A stretch of 64,000 nucleotides of DNA from Nostoc sp. FACHB-280 (lineage in GTDB: Bacteria; Cyanobacteriota; Cyanobacteriia; Cyanobacteriales; Nostocaceae): NCBI RefSeq assembly GCF_014697615.1, contig NZ_JACJSD010000026.1, positions 29,667 to 93,666 of the forward strand. The letters are read 5' to 3'. Position 1 is the first letter of the stretch, and each line of letters starts with the position of its first letter. Shown here piece after piece: positions 25,125 through 32,905 of this stretch. A model generated the notes under the pieces. That model did not search any database and was not told the DNA's origin. It was given only the letters and a program-made list of their open reading frames with translations. The translations under genes and the position numbers were made by a program.

Positions 25125-25711
25125 TCCTGCTAGGACTTTAAAATATTGAAAGTCTTCTATTGTAGAATTCCCTAATTTCTAAGAAAGATAACAGTCAAAA
25201 ATTTGATTTATAGCTAAATTCATTTATGATAATTTACGTAAATTAAAAGTTACTCAGTAAGAGATAAGTTGATTAACTCTGGATTGATGAAGGAAATTAT
25301 ACTTTTTGGATTCTAACTAATAGACAGTTTAATTTATGCTTTGGTTTCATTACCTAATATGACTTATTATAAGACTCTTATTTCATTTATAAAAGAATTT
25401 TTATCTCTAAAAAGTAATCTTTACAGATTCCTCATCTTAAAATACACAGATAACTTAAAAATCAAAATAGATGCTTCTAGATTTTATGTTAATTTAACCA
25501 ATTAATTGATAAATAATGATAGTAAGTACAGCATAAAAATTAAAACGTATATTAGTTGATGTTGAGGCTAGTAAAGAAGTTTTGATTGATATCAAATCAA
25601 ATAGTTAAAATTTTTTATAATTGCTGTTTGCTTTAAAATATCTACAAACAAGACAGGAATGCGATCGCTAATATCGCATTCCTGTAAGAAAATAATTCAA
25701 CTGCGATCGCA
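25125..25711. other. AT-rich spacer upstream of the GAF kinase
   Basis: No gene was seen on either strand. The first 300 bases are very AT-rich with several short A/T runs and should contain the kinase promoter. Near 25640-25710 lie two HIP1 sites and two similar GCGATCGC...ATTCCTGT-type stretches after the 53-aa gene. A weak hairpin there (GAATGCGATCGC / GCGATATTC-like) may end the petN transcript. Confidence 0.4.
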
Positions 25712-25873
25712 TTATCGCTTTTTGGGCGATGCGCGGCGCTGTTCGCGTTTTTCGACTTCCCGAAGACGGCGATCGCGCCAATCTGCCAAGGTTAAGTAGC
25801 CAACGCCACCAGTAACTGCGATTAACAGTACTAACGCCAGTAATGCCAGAATACTCAGAAATGGACTTTCCAC
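25712..25873 (-). CDS. Small single-pass membrane protein downstream of petN, 53 aa
   Basis: An open minus-strand frame from GTG (25871-25873) to TAA. MESPFLSILALLALVLLIAV gives one membrane helix, followed by TGGVGYLTLADWRDRRLREV and a strongly basic tail (EKREQRRASPKKR). GGGGAATC precedes the GTG and acts as a ribosome site. The gene starts 7 bases after the petN stop, so the two are probably cotranscribed. I do not recognise the family. Linkage to petN suggests a thylakoid role, by inference only. Confidence 0.65.
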   Translation of the reverse strand: MESPFLSILALLALVLLIAVTGGVGYLTLADWRDRRLREVEKREQRRASPKKR

Positions 25874-25880
25874 GATTCCC

Positions 25881-25970
25881 CTATAGTCCGTTGCGTCCCC
25901 AAACTACCATTGCGATCGACCAAGTGAACACAACTAACAGTGATACCCATCCCAATGTCAAAATTCCCAT
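25881..25970 (-). CDS. petN: Cytochrome b6f complex subunit PetN
   Basis: 29 aa, the normal PetN size. It starts [18 protein letters not shown] and ends MVVWGRNGL, matching known PetN (usual start [10 protein letters not shown]). PetN is a single-helix subunit VIII of the cytochrome b6f complex in the thylakoid membrane and is needed for complex stability. The usual Asp2 is Gly here. ATG at 25968-25970, stop TAG at 25881. A longer plus-strand frame over this region is only its shadow. Confidence 0.93.
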   Translation of the reverse strand: MGILTLGWVSLLVVFTWSIAMVVWGRNGL

Positions 25971-26097
25971 AGTCTTAAATTTGGCAAATCATTACAAAAG
26001 GTCTCTAATATTTATCATACCTGCAACTGGATACGAGGAAGTCTGAAGTCTGAATCAGATTCTCCCCACTCCCAACTCCCTACTTCTTATTGAGACA

Positions 26098-26544
26098 ATG
26101 AACAGAATTTCCGATCCACTACTAATGGCTGAACGCTTAGAGTCTCTCAAAGCCGGGATAATTGGCGGTTTATTGCTGGGTGTTATTTGCTTGATGACAA
26201 GTTTACTCAATACTCTGGTGTTGGCAAGATATTTTGAGATATTGACCAGTTTACAAGTGAAGTGGGATTGGCAGTTGTTGATGAGTTGGGCGATCGCCAC
26301 TTTCTCTGGTTTACTGTTTGGTGTCACTTATCGCTATATCATTCGCCAAGACCAAAATCCGCAACTCAAAGCTGGCGGGATGATGGCTTTTGGTTTAGTG
26401 CGGGGGTTAGCACAGATAGAACATGACTGGAGTTTGGCGGGTGTTGTGTTAGCAGGTGAAAGTGTGTTGTGGTTTATTGTAGCTGCGATCGTTTTAGATC
26501 AAGCTATTCAATTAGGCTGGGTTAAAGCTTTTTCATCTACGTAA
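26098..26544 (+). CDS. Conserved cyanobacterial membrane protein, 148 aa
   Basis: Four hydrophobic segments: about 20-45 (AGIIGGLLLGVICLMTSLL), 58-80, 92-110 and 118-140. A conserved-looking loop reads YRYIIRQDQNPQLKAGGMMAFGLVRGLAQ. The start ATG 26098 gives MNRISDPLLMAERLESLKAG. I recognise it only as a small membrane protein seen in cyanobacteria; no function can be assigned. It is divergent from petN by 127 bases, so the two probably share a promoter region. Confidence 0.7.
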   Translation: MNRISDPLLMAERLESLKAGIIGGLLLGVICLMTSLLNTLVLARYFEILTSLQVKWDWQLLMSWAIATFSGLLFGVTYRYIIRQDQNPQLKAGGMMAFGLVRGLAQIEHDWSLAGVVLAGESVLWFIVAAIVLDQAIQLGWVKAFSST

Positions 26545-27258
26545 AGATATCCAACATTTATGAGCCAAATTTTGTTCATACGCGCTACCTCAGCGTTTAC
26601 CAGGAAGAATCTTGTAAGTTTATGAATTTTTCACTTAACTCATGAGTTACAACAGCTAAAAAGTAACTCTTTTTCTTGATTGCGAGTTAAAAATCGCATC
26701 TACGGTTATTAACTAGTTATATTTTTTAAGCTAATTCCTATATTTTTATATACAAATAATTGTGCTGTTTAACTTTATTTAAAAGATATTTTTCTAACAT
26801 TTAACATGGAATATTTGCGTTAATTCAACTAGCTAAACCAAGTCTGATATTTGAGAATGAGCTGATTTTACTCATGTTTGAGTCAGTTATCTAAGTATTG
26901 TTATTTACTTGGGTTAGCTCAAACTGGCAGCAATATATTTTTCTAGTGTAATACTAGCATTATTTATCACTATCAGTATATTGAAATTTAAATTATTCTT
27001 GGCTGTAGCAAAACTTTTACTAGTAGCTTCTAATGAAGATTTATCGAGAGTATTGACTATTGCTTTTGAATTATTTACGCTCAAAAAATATTTTTATTGA
27101 ATCAATAGATTTATAAGTGTCAAAAACTCTACCAAAATAAGTAACATAATTTGATTTCCTGTTTGATAAAAATCAAAAATTTTTGTGATCACTAAAAATA
27201 TTCCTGGATTTTATTCTAGTGAATCGATTAAATAAGTAAATATTTCGTAGAGGCTAAA
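26545..27258. other. Long AT-rich leader before the Wzc-like gene
   Basis: No gene seen in 714 bases. TAACTCATGAGTTA (26636-26649) is a perfect 14-bp palindrome that could be an operator. The region is very AT-rich. It probably contains the regulatory region of the exopolysaccharide gene at 27259. Confidence 0.4.
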
Positions 27259-29436
27259 ATGATTTTTAATCAACAGCAAGTTACTCTAAACTTACCATTT
27301 CAAAAATTTAATATTAAACAAGTTTCTGCTATTTTGCGTCGTCGTCGCTATTTAGTATTAGGTGTTTCTTGTGCGGTGATGTCTGTAATTAGTGTAGTTG
27401 CTATTAATACTAAAACTAATTACCAAAGTTCTATGCAATTGCTTGTGACTGCTGATGCAAATGCAGGAACCACAGGTAGTAGGATGATGGATTTTGCTGG
27501 TAGTGAGATTGTGGGATTAAATTCATCAGTTTTAGACTACACAGCACAGATGAAAATGCTTTTGAGTCCCCAACTCATTGCAGAAGCTGTATCTTTACTT
27601 AAGGCAGAATATCCAGATATTACCATCGAAGATATTAATGGCAAGCAAGCAAAGCTTTCTATCACCAAATTAGATGAAAAAATCATCTCTAATAATCAGC
27701 CTTTACAAATATTAGAAGTGACCTTCAGTGATGAAGATCCGGTGAAAAGCCAGAAAGTTCTACAAGCACTACAGCAAGTTTATCAAAATTATCAGATCCA
27801 ACAGCAAAAAGAGCGTTTAAATAAAGGTCTGGCTTTTATTAATGCTCGTATCCCGCAAATGAAAAAAGAGGTGAATCAAGCGGAAAAAAATTTAGAGCAT
27901 TTTCGCCGGAAACATAATCTACTTGACCCAGAAGTACAAAGCAAAATTTTGATTGAATCTTTGGCAACGGTACAACAGCAACTACAAATCACCCGCGCCC
28001 AAATTCAAGATGTCCAAGCCCGCTATAATAACTTACAACAAGAAGTTGCGACTTCATCACACAAAGCCAGAATAGCGGCTCGGTTAAATCAATCAAGTAG
28101 TTACCAAACACTCTTGGATGATTTTAAAAAGACGGAACTTGCTTTAGCTAAAGAGCAGAAACGTTATACCAATGAGTCTCCTATAATCCAACAACTGAAA
28201 GAACAACGCCAGAATCAGTTGCTGCTTTTAAAAAGAGAATCAAATCAATTATTAACAGACATCAAGCAATCTACTGATAGCGCAGCACAAACCGATGGTG
28301 CTGATCCGCAATTATTACAAGAGTTAATTCAAGTCCAAACCACAGCTTTAGGGCTAGTCGCCAATGAAAAGAGTTTAGCTGAAACCGAACAAAAACTCAG
28401 ATTTGAATTTAGTCAATACCCCAGTTTATTGGCACAATATAACCGTTTATTGCCAGAAGTACAGGCTAAACGTAAGCAGCTTGAACAACTATTACAAGCA
28501 CAGCAATCTTTGGGTTTGAAAATTGCCCAAGGTGGTTTGGCATGGGAGGTATTAGAAGAACCAAGTTTAGGTAAACTCATAGGAATTAACAGATTATCAC
28601 TGTTGTTAGGAGGTGTCGTACTGAGTCCAATTTTAGGAATTGCGATCGCCTTAAGTTGGGGAATGTTTACCCGCACCATTTATTCCACAAAAGAATTACA
28701 GCAGTCCACCAATTTACGGTTACTAGGTTCTGTACCGAAACTAGCACCCAGAGGATTGACAAAATGGCTACCAAATCTTTCAGGTCATAAACAACGCAAC
28801 ATTGCTTCTAATTTTACCGAAACTGACAGTTGGTTGCCTTGTCATGAAACCTTAGATATTCTCTATCAAAATCTGCAAATATCTAAGTCTCCTTTGCCTT
28901 TTAAATCTTTGATGTTTACTTCTGCTTTATCAGGTGAAGGAAAGACAACTGTTTTACTTGGATTGGCGGCTAGTGCAGCAAGAATGCACCGACGCATTCT
29001 CTTAATTGATGCCAATTTGCGGTATCCCCATTTACATAAAATGCTGCAATTATCTAATGATTGGGGTTTATCTTTATTATTGCTGGATGAAACAAGCAAT
29101 CACATTCATAATTACATCCAGCCAGTTCACCCGTTAATTGATGTTTTGACTGCTGGGCCAAAACCAGATGATACTATCAGATTACTGAGTTCTCAGCGGA
29201 TGAAAGAACTGATCAAGCGATTTGAGCAAAGCTATGACTTAGTGTTAGTTGATGCACCACCAATTTTAGGTACAGCCGATGCGAGAATTTTAGCTGGATA
29301 TTGCCATGAAATTGTTATGGTAGGGCGAATGGGTCAACTAACTCAAGGTGATTTAATGCAAGCTCAAGAAATTTTGAGCCATTTAAATTTAATTGGTATT
29401 ATCGCTAATGGCGTAAGGAGCCATCAGCAGGTTTAA
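27259..29436 (+). CDS. Wzc/GumC-type polysaccharide co-polymerase with BY-kinase domain, no Tyr tail
   Basis: 725 aa. Wzz domain: an N-terminal membrane segment at about 33-52 (YLVLGVSCAVMSVISVVAI), a periplasmic coiled-coil region to about 440, and a second membrane segment at about 445-470. The cytoplasmic BY-kinase has Walker A SGEGKTT (558-564), Walker A' ILLIDANLRYP and Walker B LVLVDAPP. Such proteins set chain length in exopolysaccharide export. The protein stops at GIIANGVRSHQQV, so the usual tyrosine-rich tail is missing. GAGG lies 6 bases before the ATG. A relative with a Tyr tail is at 32906-35122. Confidence 0.88.
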   Translation: MIFNQQQVTLNLPFQKFNIKQVSAILRRRRYLVLGVSCAVMSVISVVAINTKTNYQSSMQLLVTADANAGTTGSRMMDFAGSEIVGLNSSVLDYTAQMKMLLSPQLIAEAVSLLKAEYPDITIEDINGKQAKLSITKLDEKIISNNQPLQILEVTFSDEDPVKSQKVLQALQQVYQNYQIQQQKERLNKGLAFINARIPQMKKEVNQAEKNLEHFRRKHNLLDPEVQSKILIESLATVQQQLQITRAQIQDVQARYNNLQQEVATSSHKARIAARLNQSSSYQTLLDDFKKTELALAKEQKRYTNESPIIQQLKEQRQNQLLLLKRESNQLLTDIKQSTDSAAQTDGADPQLLQELIQVQTTALGLVANEKSLAETEQKLRFEFSQYPSLLAQYNRLLPEVQAKRKQLEQLLQAQQSLGLKIAQGGLAWEVLEEPSLGKLIGINRLSLLLGGVVLSPILGIAIALSWGMFTRTIYSTKELQQSTNLRLLGSVPKLAPRGLTKWLPNLSGHKQRNIASNFTETDSWLPCHETLDILYQNLQISKSPLPFKSLMFTSALSGEGKTTVLLGLAASAARMHRRILLIDANLRYPHLHKMLQLSNDWGLSLLLLDETSNHIHNYIQPVHPLIDVLTAGPKPDDTIRLLSSQRMKELIKRFEQSYDLVLVDAPPILGTADARILAGYCHEIVMVGRMGQLTQGDLMQAQEILSHLNLIGIIANGVRSHQQV

Positions 29437-29596
29437 TTGTAGTCATTTACCATGAATTTTCTGCCTTGTGCTTTTTTGGTTGCCCACTAAAAATACATTG
29501 CATAATTGATAGGAGGCGGCAACCTCCTATGTTGGAGAACTGTCTCATCTTGAGTGGTAGATGCCAAGAGCGTCAAGCAGATACTAGTGTGATTAG

Positions 29597-30751
29597 ATGA
29601 TCAGCATGAAATTCCAACTGTTTTTAGGATCTTTGTTTTCTCAGGTTAAATTCCGGCATTGGTGGATGGGTATCCTCTTGTGGATTGCTTTGGTTGCGCC
29701 TGCTCAAGCATCGGTGATTTTACGCGTGGCGATTGAGAGGGGAGTTAATCAAGTCAAGGTCGGTAGTTCTACGGCAGCTTTAGTTAAAGATAGTACCGGA
29801 AAGACTCTAGGACAATTGCCAGCGATGAGTGCCTATTACGCCCAGTCAGTTCCGGGAGGAGTGGCTTTAGATAAGTGGCAATCTGGTTTGTTTTGGATTG
29901 AGCCAACGGGTAAAGGATTTGTATATATTGGCGATCGCTGGTATCGCGGCAGAACCTTGGTTGTCCCCACAGAAAAAGGTTTAACGGCGGTTAATTGGGT
30001 GGATGCGGAAGAATATCTCTACAGTGTGATTGGCGGTGAAATGGATACTAGCTGGCCGCAGGAAGCACTGAAAGCCCAAGCGATCGCAGCTCGTACCTAC
30101 GCTCTCTACGAACGGGAAAAACAACGCAATAACCCCATCTACGATTTAGGTGATAGTCCTGATCGCTGGCAAATTTATCAAGGAGTCAAGAGTGAGTCTC
30201 CTTCTACTTACGCAGCCGTTGATGGTACGGCGGGACAAGTCCTAACTTATAACAACAAAATTATTCTCTCTGTTTTCCATGCTTGTTCGGGCGGACATAC
30301 CGAAAATGTGGAAGATGTCTGGGGAAATACTTTGCCTTACCTGCGGGCTGTGCAAGACTACGATCAAGATGTCAAAGAATGCAATTGGGTTAAAACTTTC
30401 TCCCCTGGGGAAATTAGCGCCAGAATTTCTGGTGTCGGCAATGTTAAGGACATCATTCCCGAAAAATACTCGCCTTTCCGCAGTGTCAAAGCCTTAAAAA
30501 TTGTCGGTGATAAAGGTACAAAAGTCTTAGAAGGTGAGGCAGTACGTACTGCACTGAAGCTGAGAAGTACCCGTTTTAATGTCAGTAAAAGTGCAGATGG
30601 CAGTTTTGTGCTGCAAGGCTTAGGTTATGGCCATGCTTTAGGAATGAGCCAATGGGGCGCATACAACCTAGCTCGACGCGGCATTAATCACCTGCAAATT
30701 TTAGGTCATTATTATCAAGGTGTAGCCCTTACACCGATTAAAGCGAAGTAA
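29597..30751 (+). CDS. SpoIID/LytB-domain exported protein
   Basis: 384 aa. Signal-peptide-like start (WWMGILLWIALVAPAQA, cleavage near residue 39). SpoIID core: EEYLYSVIGGEMDTSWPQEALKAQAIAARTYAL, HACSGGHTENVEDVWG, LPYLRAV, and a C-terminal GYGHALGMSQWGAYNLARRG. In Bacillus, SpoIID cleaves denuded glycan strands and LytB enhances amidase. The cyanobacterial role is probably peptidoglycan or envelope remodelling. A second ATG 9 bases in gives MKFQLF and is also possible. It lies between two polysaccharide genes and converges on the next gene across a clear terminator. Confidence 0.88.
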   Translation: MISMKFQLFLGSLFSQVKFRHWWMGILLWIALVAPAQASVILRVAIERGVNQVKVGSSTAALVKDSTGKTLGQLPAMSAYYAQSVPGGVALDKWQSGLFWIEPTGKGFVYIGDRWYRGRTLVVPTEKGLTAVNWVDAEEYLYSVIGGEMDTSWPQEALKAQAIAARTYALYEREKQRNNPIYDLGDSPDRWQIYQGVKSESPSTYAAVDGTAGQVLTYNNKIILSVFHACSGGHTENVEDVWGNTLPYLRAVQDYDQDVKECNWVKTFSPGEISARISGVGNVKDIIPEKYSPFRSVKALKIVGDKGTKVLEGEAVRTALKLRSTRFNVSKSADGSFVLQGLGYGHALGMSQWGAYNLARRGINHLQILGHYYQGVALTPIKAK

Positions 30752-30761
30752 GGAGAAAGTA

Positions 30762-30800
30762 TGAAGTGTGAAGTCTATGAAATTTATCCTTCACACTTCA
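30762..30800. terminator. Two-way terminator between convergent genes
   Basis: TGAAGTGTGAAG (30762-30773) and CTTCACACTTCA (30789-30800) form a perfect 12-bp stem. It lies between the SpoIID gene (+) and the minus-strand gene ending at 30805. Confidence 0.6.
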
Positions 30801-30804
30801 TCAA

Positions 30805-32103
30805 TTATTCTCCCCTTTGCAGACGCTTTTGCCATTCTGCTTCGATTTGGTCAGAGTTCTGAATTTCCTGTTCTAGTAAGTCGGTTTCGGTGGTGTAGAC
30901 TAAATCTTTGTTTTCAATGATTTTTTCAGTGGCAAACTGTTGGGCAAAGTCAATTTTTTGCTGTAACTTAGCATCTGGATTAGTTAATAGTCTGGCGCGA
31001 GATAAGCGATCGCGGTTACGTGCTGTAATTTTCTGATTGCGCCACTGAATCCAGAAATACCTTACTAGTGGGACACCCAAAAATCCTATACCGTAAGCCA
31101 ACAGCAGCCAATAAATTCCTTGGACAAAAGCAACTAATCCGCCTAATTGTGCAGCCGCAATCCCATCTCTGATTAAATTTCCGAGGATTAAAGCGCCTAC
31201 AAAATTGAGGACTCCTAAGCCAGTACTCAACATAATTTGTCCAGAATCAGCTTGACTAAAACGCCAAGGTGATTCTTCTAAATAAGGTTGTACTGACTGA
31301 CGATTTTTTTGACTGGCTTGAACTTGTAATTCGGGAAAATAATAAACGATTTCCCCTTGGGAACTAACTTTTGGTTCCCCGTTAAAGCGCAACAGTACAG
31401 GCAGCATATAATCTTCGTACTCTTGTCTATAACTGAGGCCAAGGTCATCTAAATATGGCGCAATTTGTTCTGCTACCACTGCACCACCCTGACGGCGAAT
31501 GACAGTAGCTATTTCTTGCCAGCGACGTTCTTCTAATTTGGCATTAGGATTACCATCACCAAATAAAAAGGAAAACACCGCTTCAAAGAAATTCATCTCA
31601 CTACCTCTACCTTGACGGCTGTTTTGTCGCCTTTGTTGGTAGGAAGTATCGTAGTAGTTGGGACTAAAATACCAAAATAAATCGGGGAAAAAGAAGAAGC
31701 CGCCGCCGCGATCGCTACTACCTCGATTGTTATCGCGATCGGAATTAGCCGCAGTAATAATTATAATGATGCTAATAGTAATTAACGCGATCGAAACAAC
31801 TAAAAATATCCCGAAAGAAATGCGAATTAGGTAGAAAAGAACTTGCCAAATTTTTTGCCACCATTCTTGCAAACGTAACTGAAAATATTTATTCCGTAAA
31901 ATTGCCCTAAAATTCTGCGGAAATAGGTAAACAATATCACCTGTTTCCGCTACTTGCAAATGTCCACCAGCATCAGTAGCTAAAGCCAGTAAACCTTGAT
32001 TGGCTTCTGCAATTTTTAAGCCTGCTTGGGTGGCAACATCACCAATGGTAACTCGATAACCCAGTTGCTCCACAGCATTCATGATCGCTGGATTGGGAGC
32101 CAT
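30805..32103 (-). CDS. Conserved membrane protein with two winged-helix-like repeats
   Basis: 432 aa. Residues 1-65 and about 190-255 look like two copies of one module: helices followed by a hairpin ending GDIVYLFP and GEIVYYFP. After the first comes a membrane segment (about 87-115) and a Gly/Asp/Arg-rich loop (DRDNNRGSSDRGGG, FFFFPDLFWYF). After the second come two further membrane segments (about 295-350) and a basic-acidic C-terminal helix region. I do not recognise a named family. The repeated wing suggests a nucleic-acid or protein-interaction module on the cytoplasmic side. It starts at ATG 32103, 215 bases divergent from the next gene. Confidence 0.65.
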   Translation of the reverse strand: MAPNPAIMNAVEQLGYRVTIGDVATQAGLKIAEANQGLLALATDAGGHLQVAETGDIVYLFPQNFRAILRNKYFQLRLQEWWQKIWQVLFYLIRISFGIFLVVSIALITISIIIIITAANSDRDNNRGSSDRGGGFFFFPDLFWYFSPNYYDTSYQQRRQNSRQGRGSEMNFFEAVFSFLFGDGNPNAKLEERRWQEIATVIRRQGGAVVAEQIAPYLDDLGLSYRQEYEDYMLPVLLRFNGEPKVSSQGEIVYYFPELQVQASQKNRQSVQPYLEESPWRFSQADSGQIMLSTGLGVLNFVGALILGNLIRDGIAAAQLGGLVAFVQGIYWLLLAYGIGFLGVPLVRYFWIQWRNQKITARNRDRLSRARLLTNPDAKLQQKIDFAQQFATEKIIENKDLVYTTETDLLEQEIQNSDQIEAEWQKRLQRGE

Positions 32104-32318
32104 CGCTCTCCCCTCCTGTTTTAATTGACTCTATCTTTCTCTAGTATAAAGTTTTATTTTGGGAGACTTGGAGAAGTGCTGATTAACTGCTGGTGAAGTC
32201 ACATAATCAACAACAAGAATAATTAATTTTTCAATCTCAAATATATTAATCGCCACTTTCACCATGTTAAAATTATTTGCCTTGGCTTGGTTAATCAGCA
32301 AATTTTCTGTCCTCAAAT

Positions 32319-32798
32319 ATGGTTCAGTACACTCTCGCCCAAAGCCCAGAAATTATCCTTTCCGTTCCTGGCAAAGATTCTGCTAAAGCTCGTGATAAAG
32401 CAATGGATCAGTTGATGGAACTGATGGATGCCGGTAAACTCCCTACGGAATTAGAAGAAGGATTCGGCCCACAACAATTAATTGAGGTCAAAGAATCAAC
32501 CAGTGACCATAACAACAGTGAAGATGCCATTACTCAAGCAGTCCAAGTGTTAAGTAATTTAGCGACACTCAAGTTGAAAGTACAAGAATCTCGCACGGAA
32601 GCCTTAGAACTTCGCAAAGCTGTTGATATTTTGTTCTCGGATAACACTGTCACCGAAGAAGAAATTACACGTCTGAAAGAAGGTTTTAAAGTTCTCAAAA
32701 ATTTCGCTCAAGCAAATCTGCGTTACCAAGAAGCACGCGCTAAAGCAGAACAGGCACGACAAGTTTTAGACCAAGCCTTAAAATCGCCGGACGCGTAA
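32319..32798 (+). CDS. Conserved cyanobacterial protein of unknown function, 159 aa
   Basis: It starts MVQYTLAQSPEIILSVPGKDS. An acidic helical stretch AMDQLMELMDAGKLPTELEEGFGPQQLIEV follows, then mostly helix (about 75-157), ending in a coiled-coil-like RAKAEQARQVLDQALKS. It is soluble, without signal or membrane segments, and not recognised beyond being cyanobacteria-like. The upstream spacer is shared with the divergent 432-aa gene. It converges on a Wzc-like gene, with an inverted-repeat terminator in between. Confidence 0.65.
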   Translation: MVQYTLAQSPEIILSVPGKDSAKARDKAMDQLMELMDAGKLPTELEEGFGPQQLIEVKESTSDHNNSEDAITQAVQVLSNLATLKLKVQESRTEALELRKAVDILFSDNTVTEEEITRLKEGFKVLKNFAQANLRYQEARAKAEQARQVLDQALKSPDA

Positions 32799-32852
32799 AT
32801 ATTTTTTACTGTAGGTTGACAAGTTGAAGCTGTCATTGATCATTAATTATTA

Positions 32853-32888
32853 GTCCTTTGTCAATACCAATGACTAATGACAAAGGAC
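32853..32888. terminator. Two-way terminator between convergent genes
   Basis: GTCCTTTGTCA (32853-32863) is the perfect reverse complement of TGACAAAGGAC (32878-32888), with a 14-base loop. Confidence 0.6.
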
Positions 32889-32905
32889 GAAAGATAACCT
32901 TTACT

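Noticed and set aside
25843..26046. 67-aa plus-strand frame over petN
   Set aside because: It is the shadow of petN and its downstream gene on the minus strand, which match a known protein family.
32131..32316. 61-aa minus-strand frame in the divergent promoter region
   Set aside because: No domain, no ribosome site, and it would occupy the promoter region between the divergent 432-aa and 159-aa genes.
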